Positions 26,959 through 35,810 of a DNA stretch of 64,000 nucleotides are shown piece by piece. The notes beneath the pieces were generated by a model. The model ran no database searches. It was given only the letters and a program-made list of their open reading frames with translations, and had not been told where the DNA came from. This DNA comes from Pseudomonadales bacterium (lineage in GTDB: Bacteria > Pseudomonadota > Gammaproteobacteria > Pseudomonadales > JAHRWD01). The position numbers and the translations under genes are program-made. Location: the NCBI GenBank assembly GCA_016763075.1, contig JAESUM010000086.1, positions 1 through 64,000 on the forward strand. The letters run 5' to 3'. The stretch's first letter is position 1. Each line of letters opens with the position of its first letter.

Positions 26959-28488
26959 ATGAATCTTTACCTTATGACCAATTATCCCCGGCAGATGTTT
27001 AACCGCGTATTATGCGTGTATTTATACGCGTTGTTCTGCATATCAATAAGTACCAGCGCTCTGGCACAACGAGACCCAAACAAGGTATTAACCTATGAAC
27101 ACTTTCTTGGGCAAACTCCTAACACCGGCGCGGTTAAATCTTTCGAGCTAAACGCCAGCGTATCTAAACTTACTATTGCTGGGGCCAAACCCACCACTCT
27201 TTGGTCATACAATAAAAAAGTACCCGGCCCAGTTTTGCGGGTTCAACAAGGCGACCAAGTAAAAATCACCTTTCGCAATAATTTGCCGGAGCCAACCACC
27301 ACTCATTGGCACGGTATGCGCGTACCCAACGCAATGGACGGCGTACCCGGTGTCACCCAAGCACCGGTAGCCCCCGGTGGTACTTTTGTGTACCAATTCC
27401 AAGCATTAGATGCTGGTACCTATTGGTTCCACCCACATATGAGATCCCACGAGCAAGTTGAACGAGGGCTTTACGGCGTGCTCATCGTCGAATCAATAGA
27501 TGACCCAGTGTACGACCAAGAATGGGTTTGGGTACTCGATGATTGGTTGCTCACAAGCCAAGGCGCAGTTGAAGATAGTTTTGGTGTTAGAGATTTAGAT
27601 ACCGGCGGAAGGCTTGGAAACGTACTGACCATCAACGGAAAAAACAAACCAGCCTTCGAAGCTAAAGCCGGTGAACGCATTCGAATTCGCATCATCAATG
27701 CATCTAATGCGCGTAATTATAAATTGGACTTCGGTGCTGCGGTAAGCAATAAAGAAGGGGTTATTTTTGCAGTAGATGGTAATTTAACGGCGCTACCTTT
27801 GCAGATAAACGGTTTTGAAATAGCTCCGGGGAACCGTATTGATATAGACCTTACGGTTCCCACTGGAAATATAAAACGTATACCTATTGTAAATACGTTC
27901 TTTCACCGCGAAGCCCGCGGCAATGTATCTACCGGGCTTGAAACACTCGCAACGATCAACATTGTTGGGCAAACACAAACCCCAAAGAGTTTTGATATAC
28001 CCAAACACGAGCGGATGCCTAATTGGTCTTCTGCCCACCAACTCCCCATTGATTACAGCTATGACTTCAGCACCAAAATAAATTTTGGTTTCCTTTGGAA
28101 TGGCGGCCCTACGGTTCATTTTGTTATTAATGAAAAACGATACGGCGAACATGAAGTTACGCAGTTAAAGCACCGTAAGTTTTACCATTTACGTTTTACC
28201 AACGGCACCGGGTTGTATCATCCAATCCATCTTCATGGCATGTTTTTCAAAGTACTTAGCCGCAACGGTGTACAGGTGAACGAGCCATTTTTCAGAGACA
28301 CCGCGCTGCTAGATTACGATGGCTCGATAGAAATTGGTGTAGTGCCGGTGGACCTAGGGAAATGGATGCTGCATTGCCACCTTCTTGAACATTCGGCACT
28401 GGGCATGATGACACTGGTTGAAGTTACTGAGAAATCCAAGAAACCCAAAAACCAATCTAGTAGTGGAGCTTTGGAATGCCAAAATTAA
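26959..28488 (+). CDS. Multicopper oxidase (laccase-like), exported
   Basis: 509 residues. All four copper-site motifs are present: HWHG (His116, His118), HPHM (His158, His160), HPIHLHG (His421, His424, His426) and HCHLLEHSALGMM (His472, Cys473, His474, His478, Met483 as axial ligand). The enzyme oxidises substrates at the type 1 copper and reduces oxygen to water. A signal peptide ends near SALAQRD (about residue 36); no twin Arg is obvious. In-frame ATGs at 26974 and 26995 are alternative starts. No Met-rich loop of CueO type was noticed, so a laccase-like role is likelier than cuprous oxidase. It stands alone on the plus strand, followed by a DUF1801 gene. Confidence 0.93.
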   Translation: MNLYLMTNYPRQMFNRVLCVYLYALFCISISTSALAQRDPNKVLTYEHFLGQTPNTGAVKSFELNASVSKLTIAGAKPTTLWSYNKKVPGPVLRVQQGDQVKITFRNNLPEPTTTHWHGMRVPNAMDGVPGVTQAPVAPGGTFVYQFQALDAGTYWFHPHMRSHEQVERGLYGVLIVESIDDPVYDQEWVWVLDDWLLTSQGAVEDSFGVRDLDTGGRLGNVLTINGKNKPAFEAKAGERIRIRIINASNARNYKLDFGAAVSNKEGVIFAVDGNLTALPLQINGFEIAPGNRIDIDLTVPTGNIKRIPIVNTFFHREARGNVSTGLETLATINIVGQTQTPKSFDIPKHERMPNWSSAHQLPIDYSYDFSTKINFGFLWNGGPTVHFVINEKRYGEHEVTQLKHRKFYHLRFTNGTGLYHPIHLHGMFFKVLSRNGVQVNEPFFRDTALLDYDGSIEIGVVPVDLGKWMLHCHLLEHSALGMMTLVEVTEKSKKPKNQSSSGALECQN

Positions 28489-28501
28489 TTGCAGGTTTTT
28501 G

Positions 28502-28927
28502 ATGAGCGCTGCAATTCAGCCTAATGTACAAACAGTATTTGATGCTCAACCCGAACCGATCCGCATTAGGTTGCTGTACCTGCGTCAGTTAATTTTAGAA
28601 ACCGCATTTGAAAACGAGATTGGTACGATTGAAGAAACACTCAAGTGGCGTGAGCCCAACTACCTGGCTAGAAAAGGCAGTACAATCCGAATTAACCGGG
28701 TTAAATCCAACCCTGATCAAGTAGCAATTTATTTCAATTGTAAAACCAAGTTCGGCGGCACCTTCCGCGAACTTTATTGTGAAGAATTTAATTTTGAGAG
28801 CAACCGTGCAATTATTTTTTATGATAAAAACCCAATCCCTGTTGAAGCGCTTAAACACTGTATTCTTCTTTCTCTTACCTATCGCAACCGAAAAAACCTA
28901 CCTTTGTTAAGGGGCTTAAGAACCTAA
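28502..28927 (+). CDS. DUF1801 family protein
   Basis: 141 residues from ATG 28502, which lies 14 bases after the oxidase stop. The frame extends upstream into the oxidase gene, but that part is unlikely to be translated. Family features: the early segment FDAQPEPIRIRLLYLRQLILETA, then TLKWREPNYLARKGSTIRI and VAIYFNCKTK, and the end ALKHCILLSLTYRNRKNLPLL. The DUF1801 (YdhG/YdeI) family has no settled role, and some members are linked to iron or stress. Co-transcription with the oxidase is possible. Confidence 0.75.
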   Translation: MSAAIQPNVQTVFDAQPEPIRIRLLYLRQLILETAFENEIGTIEETLKWREPNYLARKGSTIRINRVKSNPDQVAIYFNCKTKFGGTFRELYCEEFNFESNRAIIFYDKNPIPVEALKHCILLSLTYRNRKNLPLLRGLRT

Positions 28928-28973
28928 CCAACAATCCCTTATACAAACCGTTATTGGTTAGATTACCCGGCAT

Positions 28974-29014
28974 AAAAAAAGCGGTAATCTCGATTCATAA
29001 ACCGAAATTACCGC
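28974..29014 (-). terminator. Intrinsic terminator of the monooxygenase gene
   Basis: On the minus strand GCGGTAAT (29014-29007) pairs with ATTACCGC (28988-28981), followed by seven Ts (28980-28974). It is 54 bases past the stop of the flavin monooxygenase gene. The inner TTCGG/CGA bases may extend the stem. Confidence 0.85.
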
Positions 29015-29067
29015 CTACTAGTTGCAGCGTTAGTTGTAGCGCTAATTAACTAAAAACTTTTGCTGCA

Positions 29068-30693
29068 CTAGCTCACCTCTGAAAATTTGAAACCATCGTA
29101 GCCATCTGCAGCGACTTGATTACATTTTTGAGCATAAGCACCTACGCCGCCAATGTACGGCATAAAGACTCGTGGTTTACCGGGAATATTTGCGCCGATA
29201 TACCAAGAGTTCGCCTGCGGGAACAGCGTCAGATCTGCAAGTTGATTAACGTGTGCAACCCAATCGCTTTCAGCTTGGGTATCCGCTTCAATGCTATCAA
29301 TATTGTTTTCGCGCATATGTTTAAGGCAATCAACAATCCATTCCACATGCTGCTCGATCGATACAATCATATTCGACAATACAGATGGGCTGCCCGGGCC
29401 TGTAACAGTAAACAGGTTTGGAAAGCCCGCCATAGATAAACCCAAGTAGGTGCGTGCGCCCTCTTCCCATTTTTGGTTCAAGGTATAGCCATCACGGCCA
29501 CGAATATCCATTTTAAGCAGCGCGCCGGTCATGGCATCAAAGCCGGTTGCAAAAACAATGTTATCGACCGTATATTCGTTGCCGGCGGTTTTAATCCCTG
29601 TCGCAGTGATTGATTCAATAGCATCGTCATTGATATCTATCAAAGAAACATTGTCACGGTTGTAAACGTCAAAATAGCCGGTGTCCACACAGGGCCGTTT
29701 GGTGCCTAATGGGTAGCTTTTAGGGGCAAGTTTTTCTGCTATAACTGGGTCATCGACCATACCGCGAATTTTATCTCGGATAAATTCTGCCGCTACATCG
29801 TTTGATTCGTTGCTTAGTACCATGTCGCTAAATGCACTGAGCACTCCAAGGCCACCTACTTTCCACACCTCTTCAAGGTGCGATGCCGCCTCTTCTTTGT
29901 TGTACTGAGCAGCGGGTTTTGCTTCTGCTGCGTTGCCAAAGCCAACACCCACTTCACGGGCTTCACGGCGCAGGGCCATAAACTTGTCTTTGTGCGCTTC
30001 GGCAGCACCTGCTTCTAGCGGTTTGTTGTACGCTGGCAAACTAAAGTTTGGGGTACGCTGAAACACCGTTACGTGGTCTGCTTGCGAAGCAAAAATAGGG
30101 ATCGACTGAATACCCGATGAACCGGTACCAATTACGGCGACAGTTTGGCCGCTGAAATCGACCTCTTCATGGGGCCATTGAGCCGTGAAGTAAACATTGC
30201 CTTTGAAGCTATCAAGCCCGTCAAAATCTGGTGCTCTTGGCATCGACAAGCAGCCGGTTGCCATCACGCAGTACTTTCCGGTATAGGTTTCGCCGGTATC
30301 CGTTTCTATCGACCAATTGTTTTTTTGCTCATTAAAATTGGTTTGAATCACACGGGTTTTGAATTGGATATCTTTTAGCAGGTCGAGTTTTTCTGAAACC
30401 CATTGGGCATATCGAAGAATTTCGGGCTGCGCAGAAAAGCGTTCGGTCCAGCTCCAGCCACGCTGGATTTCATCTGAAAACCCAAATTGATAATCTAAGC
30501 TCTCGATATCGCAGCGAGCGCCCGGGTAACGGTTCCAATACCATGTACCGCCGACACCATCTCCAGCTTCAATGACCTTGGCTGAAAAACCTTGTTCACG
30601 CAGTTTATGCAGCATGTACATGCCGCCAAAGCCCGCCCCAACAACAATGACATCGAAATCGTTATTGCTGTTTTTTGATTGCTGTTCGCCCAT
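29068..30693 (-). CDS. Baeyer-Villiger-type flavin monooxygenase with atypical fingerprint
   Basis: 541 residues, the usual size of type I Baeyer-Villiger enzymes, which use FAD, NADPH and oxygen to turn ketones into esters or lactones. Seen: the first Rossmann motif VVGAGFGGMYMLHKL (from residue 17), GGTWYWNRYPGARCD, the NADPH Rossmann motif VIGTGSSGIQ (about 188) and ATGFDAMTG. The fingerprint FxGxxxHxxxWP reads FKGNVYFTAQWP at 163-174, so the normally conserved His is Phe169 (codon TTC at 30189-30187). A strong AAGGAGA precedes the ATG. It may act on ketones derived from alkane oxidation; substrate unknown. Confidence 0.92.
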   Translation of the reverse strand: MGEQQSKNSNNDFDVIVVGAGFGGMYMLHKLREQGFSAKVIEAGDGVGGTWYWNRYPGARCDIESLDYQFGFSDEIQRGWSWTERFSAQPEILRYAQWVSEKLDLLKDIQFKTRVIQTNFNEQKNNWSIETDTGETYTGKYCVMATGCLSMPRAPDFDGLDSFKGNVYFTAQWPHEEVDFSGQTVAVIGTGSSGIQSIPIFASQADHVTVFQRTPNFSLPAYNKPLEAGAAEAHKDKFMALRREAREVGVGFGNAAEAKPAAQYNKEEAASHLEEVWKVGGLGVLSAFSDMVLSNESNDVAAEFIRDKIRGMVDDPVIAEKLAPKSYPLGTKRPCVDTGYFDVYNRDNVSLIDINDDAIESITATGIKTAGNEYTVDNIVFATGFDAMTGALLKMDIRGRDGYTLNQKWEEGARTYLGLSMAGFPNLFTVTGPGSPSVLSNMIVSIEQHVEWIVDCLKHMRENNIDSIEADTQAESDWVAHVNQLADLTLFPQANSWYIGANIPGKPRVFMPYIGGVGAYAQKCNQVAADGYDGFKFSEVS

Positions 30694-31101
30694 GAAATTC
30701 TCCTTTTCATTATTTTGCTGTTAATACTTGGCAACTATTTTGGCTGCTATGATGCCCCGCAACTCATCCCACATCAATGCACCTGCATTATTTGCATGGT
30801 TTCATCCACCTCATCCGTACTCAACCCTCGCCGCCGGAACGTGTCCAAATCCAGGATATTACTTATGCATCGTTAAATTGACGGCTCTTACAGCGAGTTA
30901 AAGCTGCAGCTGCTTTGCTCGTTCGGTCTAACGCTGCAAGTTTATTAGCCAACATGAGCGGTTCGTCACATAGCTAGCTAACCCGAAAGTCGACTTCATT
31001 CACGGCTTCTACAATTAAACTGATAAAAATAATTAGTGACCAACCGTCTAATTTACGTTTGGCCTCCAAATTGATGCAAAGCCCTTTGATACCGATTCGA
31101 T
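30694..31101. other. Divergent region between the monooxygenase and PEP-CTERM gene
   Basis: 408 bases. Promoters for both divergent genes must lie here. A short direct repeat (GCTGCAGCTGC around 30900-30912) was noted. No coding frame, RNA gene or operator I can defend. Confidence 0.35.
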
Positions 31102-31857
31102 ATGAAAAAATATATTAGTGCTGCATTGCTTGTACTGAGCTGTTCTAACGCAAATGCCACCATTATTGACACCACGAACCGTTCGTTTATCGACCAGGCT
31201 GAGCATTTGGAATGGATGGATTTTGGCGTGAACAATCGCTACACCTACAATCAAGTGGTCAGTATGACTGAGGTCGGCGGGTTATATGAGCAGTGGAGTC
31301 TAGCCACCCAAAGCCAAGTATTAACCATGTGGGATCACGTTTTTGGTGGCAGGGGTTCAGATATAGACAGCCAGCATGCCACTGGCAATAGCTACGCACG
31401 TTATAACGACAAAGGCCGCCGCGGAAAATCCGTACATGAGCCCATGCTCGACATCATTGGCTACAACACTAGTCATAGTTCCCTAATTTACAGATCAACT
31501 TATTCAATTGGGTTGTTTGAAGACACCAGAGGAAGGTTGTCTTATGCCTACGCGCGTGATGTCGACTATTCTCGTTTCAGCAGCCCCTACCATTGGTGGC
31601 GCGGTGATATCGCCAAAGTAGCGGGGCGTACCCGTAGCTTTAATAAATACAGAGATTCAAAATCTCGGCGTTTTTCCACTCTTCTGGTGCGCAACACAGC
31701 TCCAGCAAACCGCTCAGAAAAAATACCCGAGCCCTTTACCCTGTCATTATTCGCCATAGGGCTTATAGGCCTGCTGGCGATCCACAAAAAAGTAATTCCG
31801 CGTGACCAAGACGCAGAAAGCCCATCAGCACAATCTAAAAGACCTAATGAGGTCTAA
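31102..31857 (+). CDS. PEP-CTERM sorted exported protein
   Basis: 251 residues. A signal peptide ends at about residue 20 (SNANAT). The body has aromatic-rich text such as HLEWMDFGVNNRYTYNQV and YHWWRGDIAKVAGRTRSFN, the latter resembling the DUF1566-like domains of exported marine proteins. Near the end lies IPEPFTLSLFAIGLIGLLAIHKK, a PEP-CTERM signal (Pro209-Glu-Pro211, hydrophobic span, basic residues), which exosortase recognises. Unusually, about 20 hydrophilic residues follow that signal. Exosortase genes are not in the window. Function is unknown; a matrix or surface role is the general expectation. Confidence 0.75.
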   Translation: MKKYISAALLVLSCSNANATIIDTTNRSFIDQAEHLEWMDFGVNNRYTYNQVVSMTEVGGLYEQWSLATQSQVLTMWDHVFGGRGSDIDSQHATGNSYARYNDKGRRGKSVHEPMLDIIGYNTSHSSLIYRSTYSIGLFEDTRGRLSYAYARDVDYSRFSSPYHWWRGDIAKVAGRTRSFNKYRDSKSRRFSTLLVRNTAPANRSEKIPEPFTLSLFAIGLIGLLAIHKKVIPRDQDAESPSAQSKRPNEV

Positions 31858-31904
31858 CTAGCCTCAATCGCTCGAACAGCGTAAGCGACTTATAAATGAG
31901 TGGG

Positions 31905-31951
31905 TTAACCGTGGCTTCACGCAGGCCTGCGTGAAGAAATGGCACGGTTAA
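31905..31951. repeat. Nested inverted repeat with a perfect 22-bp palindrome
   Basis: TTAACCGTG (31905-31913) pairs with CACGGTTAA (31943-31951), and inside it lies the perfect palindrome CTTCACGCAGGCCTGCGTGAAG (31915-31936). It is 48 bases after the PEP-CTERM stop. There is no T-run beyond, so it is not a canonical intrinsic terminator, but the RNA would fold strongly. Confidence 0.85.
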
Positions 31952-32125
31952 ATAACAGCGAAGTCTCGCAGTTCAGTAATCCAAAAAATATAATAATTTA
32001 GAGACGGATCTAGGCTCAAATTTATAAGCACGGATTAAGACAAAGTCTTAAAAAGGTCGAACTGAAGGATTGTATTACGAGGGTTTAAAACAAGAAGTAT
32101 TGCTGGAACTAAAGCCGTCCAAATC

Positions 32126-32142
32126 CCGTCCAAAATGGACGG
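32126..32142 (-). terminator. Hairpin downstream of the tRNA operon
   Basis: CCGTCCA and TGGACGG form a 7-bp stem with a 3-base loop, 27 bases after the 3' end of tRNA-Asp on the minus strand. Only a weak T-rich stretch (GATTTGG) follows, so it may be a processing or termination structure. The word CCGTCCAAA occurs again just upstream at 32115. Confidence 0.45.
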
Positions 32143-32168
32143 AATGTGACGTAACCTAGTGATGTAGT

Positions 32169-32245
32169 TGGCGGAGCGGACGGGACTCGAACCCGCGACC
32201 CCCGGCGTGACAGGCCGGTATTCTAACCAACTGAACTACCGCTCC
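32169..32245 (-). tRNA. tRNA-Asp (anticodon GTC)
   Basis: 77 bases including encoded CCA. The acceptor stem GGAGCGG/CCGCTCC, D-arm TAGTTCAGTTGGTTAGA, anticodon stem-loop GCCTGTCACGC with GTC, and T-loop GGTTCGAGTCC are all intact. It is the second gene of a pair with tRNA-Val on one transcript. Confidence 0.97.
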
Positions 32246-32273
32246 GTTGTACTACAAACATCACTTGACAGCA

Positions 32274-32349
32274 TGGTGGGTGAAGAGGGGATCGAACCCC
32301 CGACCCTCGCCTTGTAAGGGCGATGCTCTCCCAGCTGAGCTATTCACCC
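32274..32349 (-). tRNA. tRNA-Val (anticodon TAC)
   Basis: 76 bases including encoded CCA. Acceptor GGGTGAA/TTCACCC, D-arm TAGCTCAGCTGGGAGAGC, anticodon loop CTTACAA with TAC, and T-loop GGTTCGATCC are intact. It lies 28 bases upstream of tRNA-Asp and directly after a consensus-like promoter. Confidence 0.97.
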
Positions 32350-32366
32350 CGTGCCAAGAGCGACGC

Positions 32367-32394
32367 ATTTTACAGAACTCAATTGATATGTCAA
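32367..32394 (-). promoter_or_regulatory. Sigma70 promoter of the tRNA-Val/tRNA-Asp operon
   Basis: On the minus strand the -35 box is TTGACA (32394-32389) and the -10 box TAAAAT (32372-32367), separated by 16 bases. A GC-rich discriminator (GCGTCGC) follows, as in stringently controlled stable-RNA promoters. The first tRNA base is 18 bases past the -10 box. Confidence 0.85.
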
Positions 32395-32550
32395 CGATCT
32401 GTTTAAAGGAATTATTATCCTGAAGAAAATCGACATTCAATCTGAAAAAACCACCGGATATTACTCTTTACAATTTTGTTAGTCGCAGCCCAAATACTTC
32501 ACGACCACAACTAACGGCTACCTAAACAAATTCTTATTCTCGCAAAAGGA

Positions 32551-33042
32551 TTAGTGCTCGGTTGGCGATGCTGGAGCAGGTGCTGCATCGGGCGTGTCAC
32601 CGGCTTCTGCTTCTTGCTGAGCCTGCACAAACAACGCATCAAAGTTAACGGGCGCTAACATCAGCGGTGGGAAGCCACCACGCGTGACCAAGCTATCTAT
32701 GGCTTCACGTGCATAAGGAAACAGAATGTTTGGGCAAAAACTACCCATCGCCCGTTTCATTTCTTCATCTGAATCGCTTTGAATTTCAAATATACCGGCT
32801 TGCTGAATCTCCACTAGGAAAGCGGTTTCTTCTTCTATCTTTGCGGTAATGGTAATGGTTAACACAATTTCAAACAGATGCTCGTCAACTTTGGCGTTGG
32901 CGGCGTTCATTTCCATTTGGATATCTGGCTTCCATTGCTGCCGGAAAATTTCTGGCGAACCTGGAGATTCAAACGAGACATCTTTCACATATAGTTTTTG
33001 AATACCAAATCGATTCTGGACAGCGTCCGCTTGTGTAGCCAT
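32551..33042 (-). CDS. secB: Protein-export chaperone SecB
   Basis: 163 residues. Tetrameric cytoplasmic chaperone that holds precursors unfolded for SecA. Family text is clear: FGIQKLYVKDVSFESPGSPEIF near the N-terminus, LTITITAKIEEETAFLVEIQQAGIF, and CPNILFPYAREAIDSLVTRGGFPPLMLAPVNFDALF. The end is an acidic, Ala/Pro-rich tail as usual. It is 87 bases downstream of grxC on the same strand; rhodanese-grxC-secB is a standard gammaproteobacterial operon opposite gpmI. Confidence 0.97.
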   Translation of the reverse strand: MATQADAVQNRFGIQKLYVKDVSFESPGSPEIFRQQWKPDIQMEMNAANAKVDEHLFEIVLTITITAKIEEETAFLVEIQQAGIFEIQSDSDEEMKRAMGSFCPNILFPYAREAIDSLVTRGGFPPLMLAPVNFDALFVQAQQEAEAGDTPDAAPAPASPTEH

Positions 33043-33129
33043 ACCACATTCCTTACATTAATTCGTGAATTTACAAAGACCATTTAGCGCGTCGCGCCAG
33101 GCCAGTTAGATCAGAAGTTCAAATCAAGT

Positions 33130-33402
33130 TTAGTTGGCAAACAGAAGCTGATCCAATTCGCCTGCTGAATTCAAACTATATAATTCGTCGCAACCGCCAA
33201 CGTGATGATCGCCAATCCATATTTGAGGCACGCTCGTCGCGCCACTTTTCTTGGTCATTTTGGCTCTGAGGTCAGGCCGGTTATCAACTGCTATCTCTTT
33301 GAAAGTAGCGCCTTTGTCGTCGAGCAAACGTTTTGCCATCACGCAGAATGGGCAAAAACGCGTGGTATATATTTGAACCCGTGCGGCGTTAACTGCACTC
33401 AT
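33130..33402 (-). CDS. grxC: Glutaredoxin 3
   Basis: 90 residues. Glutathione-dependent thiol reductase in the cytoplasm. The active site is Cys17-Pro-Phe-Cys20 rather than the commoner CPYC, and the GSH-binding elements TSVPQIWIG and GGCDELYSL are present. Its start codon directly follows the stop of the rhodanese gene with no gap, so translation is probably coupled. Confidence 0.96.
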   Translation of the reverse strand: MSAVNAARVQIYTTRFCPFCVMAKRLLDDKGATFKEIAVDNRPDLRAKMTKKSGATSVPQIWIGDHHVGGCDELYSLNSAGELDQLLFAN

Positions 33403-33819
33403 CTATTTCACCAATGGCAGGTTTTCGCCACGCCATGTACCAATACCGCCAGCAAGCCTCAATACCTGAGTAAACCCAGCTTTTAGCAGTACGCCGCCTG
33501 CAGTACCGGAGAGCTGCCCCATGGGGCAAACCAAAATTATCGGTTTATCTTTATGTGACTCAAGTTCGCTCAGCCGTTCTGTAAGTTTGGCATTTGGGAT
33601 GTTTTTTGAGTCAACGATGTGGCCTTTACGAAATTCGCCAGAATCGCGTAAATCTATGACTATCGCGTCTTCTTTATTCACCAACCGCGATAATTCCGCA
33701 GTATTGATACTTTGGCCTTTTTTTCTTTGTTCGCTATAGATAAACATTGCCAGCACCATCAAAAACGCGCCCACTAAGGACCAATGGTTACCGACGAATT
33801 CATACATTTGATACAACAT
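33403..33819 (-). CDS. yibN: Membrane-anchored rhodanese-like protein (YibN)
   Basis: 138 residues from ATG 33819 (MLYQMYEFVGNH); nine more codons upstream are open, but the internal start gives the family N-terminus. One membrane helix at about residues 11-30 anchors a rhodanese domain with catalytic Cys in VCPMGQLSG and the DLRDSGEFRKGHI element. Sulphurtransferases of this type move sulphane sulphur; the exact acceptor of YibN is not settled. First gene of the yibN-grxC-secB operon. Confidence 0.92.
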   Translation of the reverse strand: MLYQMYEFVGNHWSLVGAFLMVLAMFIYSEQRKKGQSINTAELSRLVNKEDAIVIDLRDSGEFRKGHIVDSKNIPNAKLTERLSELESHKDKPIILVCPMGQLSGTAGGVLLKAGFTQVLRLAGGIGTWRGENLPLVK

Positions 33820-34149
33820 GATTTTTGATTTCCAGCCTGGGCGCATACCTTTTAGCTAGCCAGCCCCCTGAAAGAGTGACTTGATTAAGAAGCGCCCGAT
33901 TAAAACGAAGGCCGATTATACACATCATCTGATTGCCCAGCATAGCCACGAATCGAATTGCGATATAGCCATAACAAGCAGCATAGCGAAACGCGCCGGA
34001 TCAGGCTAAAATCACCGCTTTAACGGAATGTTTAAGCCGCTCGTTCAAGCGCCTCAAACCCCACTGATTGCCACAAGCCCGCGGTGTACCGAAGGTTACT
34101 GTTTAGTAATTTCGACGCCCCTCACCCAAATGTACCCAGGTTGTTATTC
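33820..34149. other. Divergent promoter region between yibN and gpmI
   Basis: 330 bases. The gpmI frame is open back to 34084, but the extra 22 codons do not match the family. The short element CGATTAAAACGAAGGCCGATTATACACATCATC lies about midway, with no certain -35/-10 assignment. No RNA gene seen. Confidence 0.35.
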
Positions 34150-35730
34150 ATGCCCCATGCTCGCAAACCCCTTAGCTTGATTATTCTCGATGGTTGGGGC
34201 CACAGTGAAACCTCTTCTTCAAATGCCATTGAGCTGGCTAACACCCCAGTTTGGGACCGGCTTATCGCCCAATCCCCCAATACCTTGATCTCGACATCAG
34301 GCATGGCGGTCGGCTTGCCCGACGGCCAAATGGGCAACTCAGAAGTTGGCCACATGAACCTAGGCGCAGGGCGTATTGTTTATCAAGATTTCACCCGCAT
34401 CAGCAAGGCTATCGAAGACGGCGATTTTTATACCAACCCCGCACTGGTAAAAGCACTGAAAGCCGCGGCTGACTCTGGCAGCACAGCGCACATAATGGGC
34501 CTGCTTTCTCCTGGCGGCGTACACAGCCACGAAGAACATATATTCGCAATCATTAAGATGGCACACCAATTAGGTGTTAAAAAACTAAATATCCACGCAT
34601 TTATGGACGGCCGCGATACTCCACCGCGTAGCGCCCTGGCCTCTATCGAAAAGCTTGAAGCGGTTCTGAGCCAATACCCGGGGTACCAAATTGCTAGCCT
34701 CTGCGGGCGTTATTACGCCATGGACCGCGACAACCGCTGGGATCGTGTCGAACGCGCATACAATCTCATAGTTGCTGGCGACAGTGAGTTTCAGTATGCC
34801 TGCGCCACAGACGCATTAAACGCTGCATACGCACGGGATGAAAACGACGAATTCGTACAGCCCAGCGTTATTTTAAACGCCGCATCAGTCCCATCCATTG
34901 ATGACGGAGACCACCTGATTTTCATGAATTTTCGCGCTGACCGCGCCCGCGAAATCACCCGTGCTATTAGCAACCCTGAGTTTCAAGACTTCACCCGCAA
35001 GGTCACGCCAACCCTCGGCGGCTTTGTGATGCTAACCCAATATGCCGCAGATATTGACCTGCCCAGTGCTTTCCCACCAGTAGAGCTGCAGCAAATTTTG
35101 GGCGAGTATTTAGCCGAGTCAGGCAAAACCCAATTGCGTATTTCTGAAACAGAAAAATATGCCCACGTGACCTTCTTTTTTAATGGTGGACGAGAGCAAC
35201 CATTCAATGGGGAGGAACGTATTTTGATCCCCTCACCAGATGTTGCAACCTATGACCTGCAACCTGAAATGAGCGCACCGGAACTCACCGACCGGCTGGT
35301 CGAAGCCATTACCGGCGGGCAATTTGATGTGATTATTTGCAACTATCCCAACGGCGATATGGTTGGCCACACGGGCAATATGGATGCTGCAAAAATTGCA
35401 GTTGAAACCATCGACCAATGCCTTGCACGAATAGAGCAAGCAACCATAGAAGCCGGCGGAGAATCACTGATTACCGCAGATCACGGTAACGTCGAGCAGA
35501 TGTTTGACCCAAACACGGGGCAGCCACACACGGCGCACACCACCGGGCCGGTGCCACTGCTTTATATTGGTGGGATTGGCGAAAACGAGCAAGCAACCAC
35601 CGCCAAAGCACGAACATTCAGTAAAACCGCCGGGCAACTTTCTGACATAGCGCCCACCATGTTAGCGATGCTGGGCTTAGCTCAACCCGCTGAAATGACC
35701 GGCCGCTCACTGTTTAGCGACGACAAATAA
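34150..35730 (+). CDS. gpmI: 2,3-bisphosphoglycerate-independent phosphoglycerate mutase
   Basis: 526 residues. Manganese-dependent enzyme interconverting 3- and 2-phosphoglycerate in glycolysis. The alkaline-phosphatase-like metal motifs are present: [11 protein letters not shown] at the start, [15 protein letters not shown] with the phosphoserine, [25 protein letters not shown] and [11 protein letters not shown] with metal His/Asp. The start at 34150 gives [17 protein letters not shown]; an upstream in-frame extension is unlikely. The envC gene follows at 80 bases and ctpA after that, a conserved cluster. Confidence 0.97.
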   Translation: MPHARKPLSLIILDGWGHSETSSSNAIELANTPVWDRLIAQSPNTLISTSGMAVGLPDGQMGNSEVGHMNLGAGRIVYQDFTRISKAIEDGDFYTNPALVKALKAAADSGSTAHIMGLLSPGGVHSHEEHIFAIIKMAHQLGVKKLNIHAFMDGRDTPPRSALASIEKLEAVLSQYPGYQIASLCGRYYAMDRDNRWDRVERAYNLIVAGDSEFQYACATDALNAAYARDENDEFVQPSVILNAASVPSIDDGDHLIFMNFRADRAREITRAISNPEFQDFTRKVTPTLGGFVMLTQYAADIDLPSAFPPVELQQILGEYLAESGKTQLRISETEKYAHVTFFFNGGREQPFNGEERILIPSPDVATYDLQPEMSAPELTDRLVEAITGGQFDVIICNYPNGDMVGHTGNMDAAKIAVETIDQCLARIEQATIEAGGESLITADHGNVEQMFDPNTGQPHTAHTTGPVPLLYIGGIGENEQATTAKARTFSKTAGQLSDIAPTMLAMLGLAQPAEMTGRSLFSDDK

Positions 35731-35810
35731 CCAGTGGAAGCTTAGGTATCGCTGCGCCCAACCTCAAACCCAGCGCCCGTCCCCCTTATGGCCGCTGGCG
35801 CTGTGTTGCA

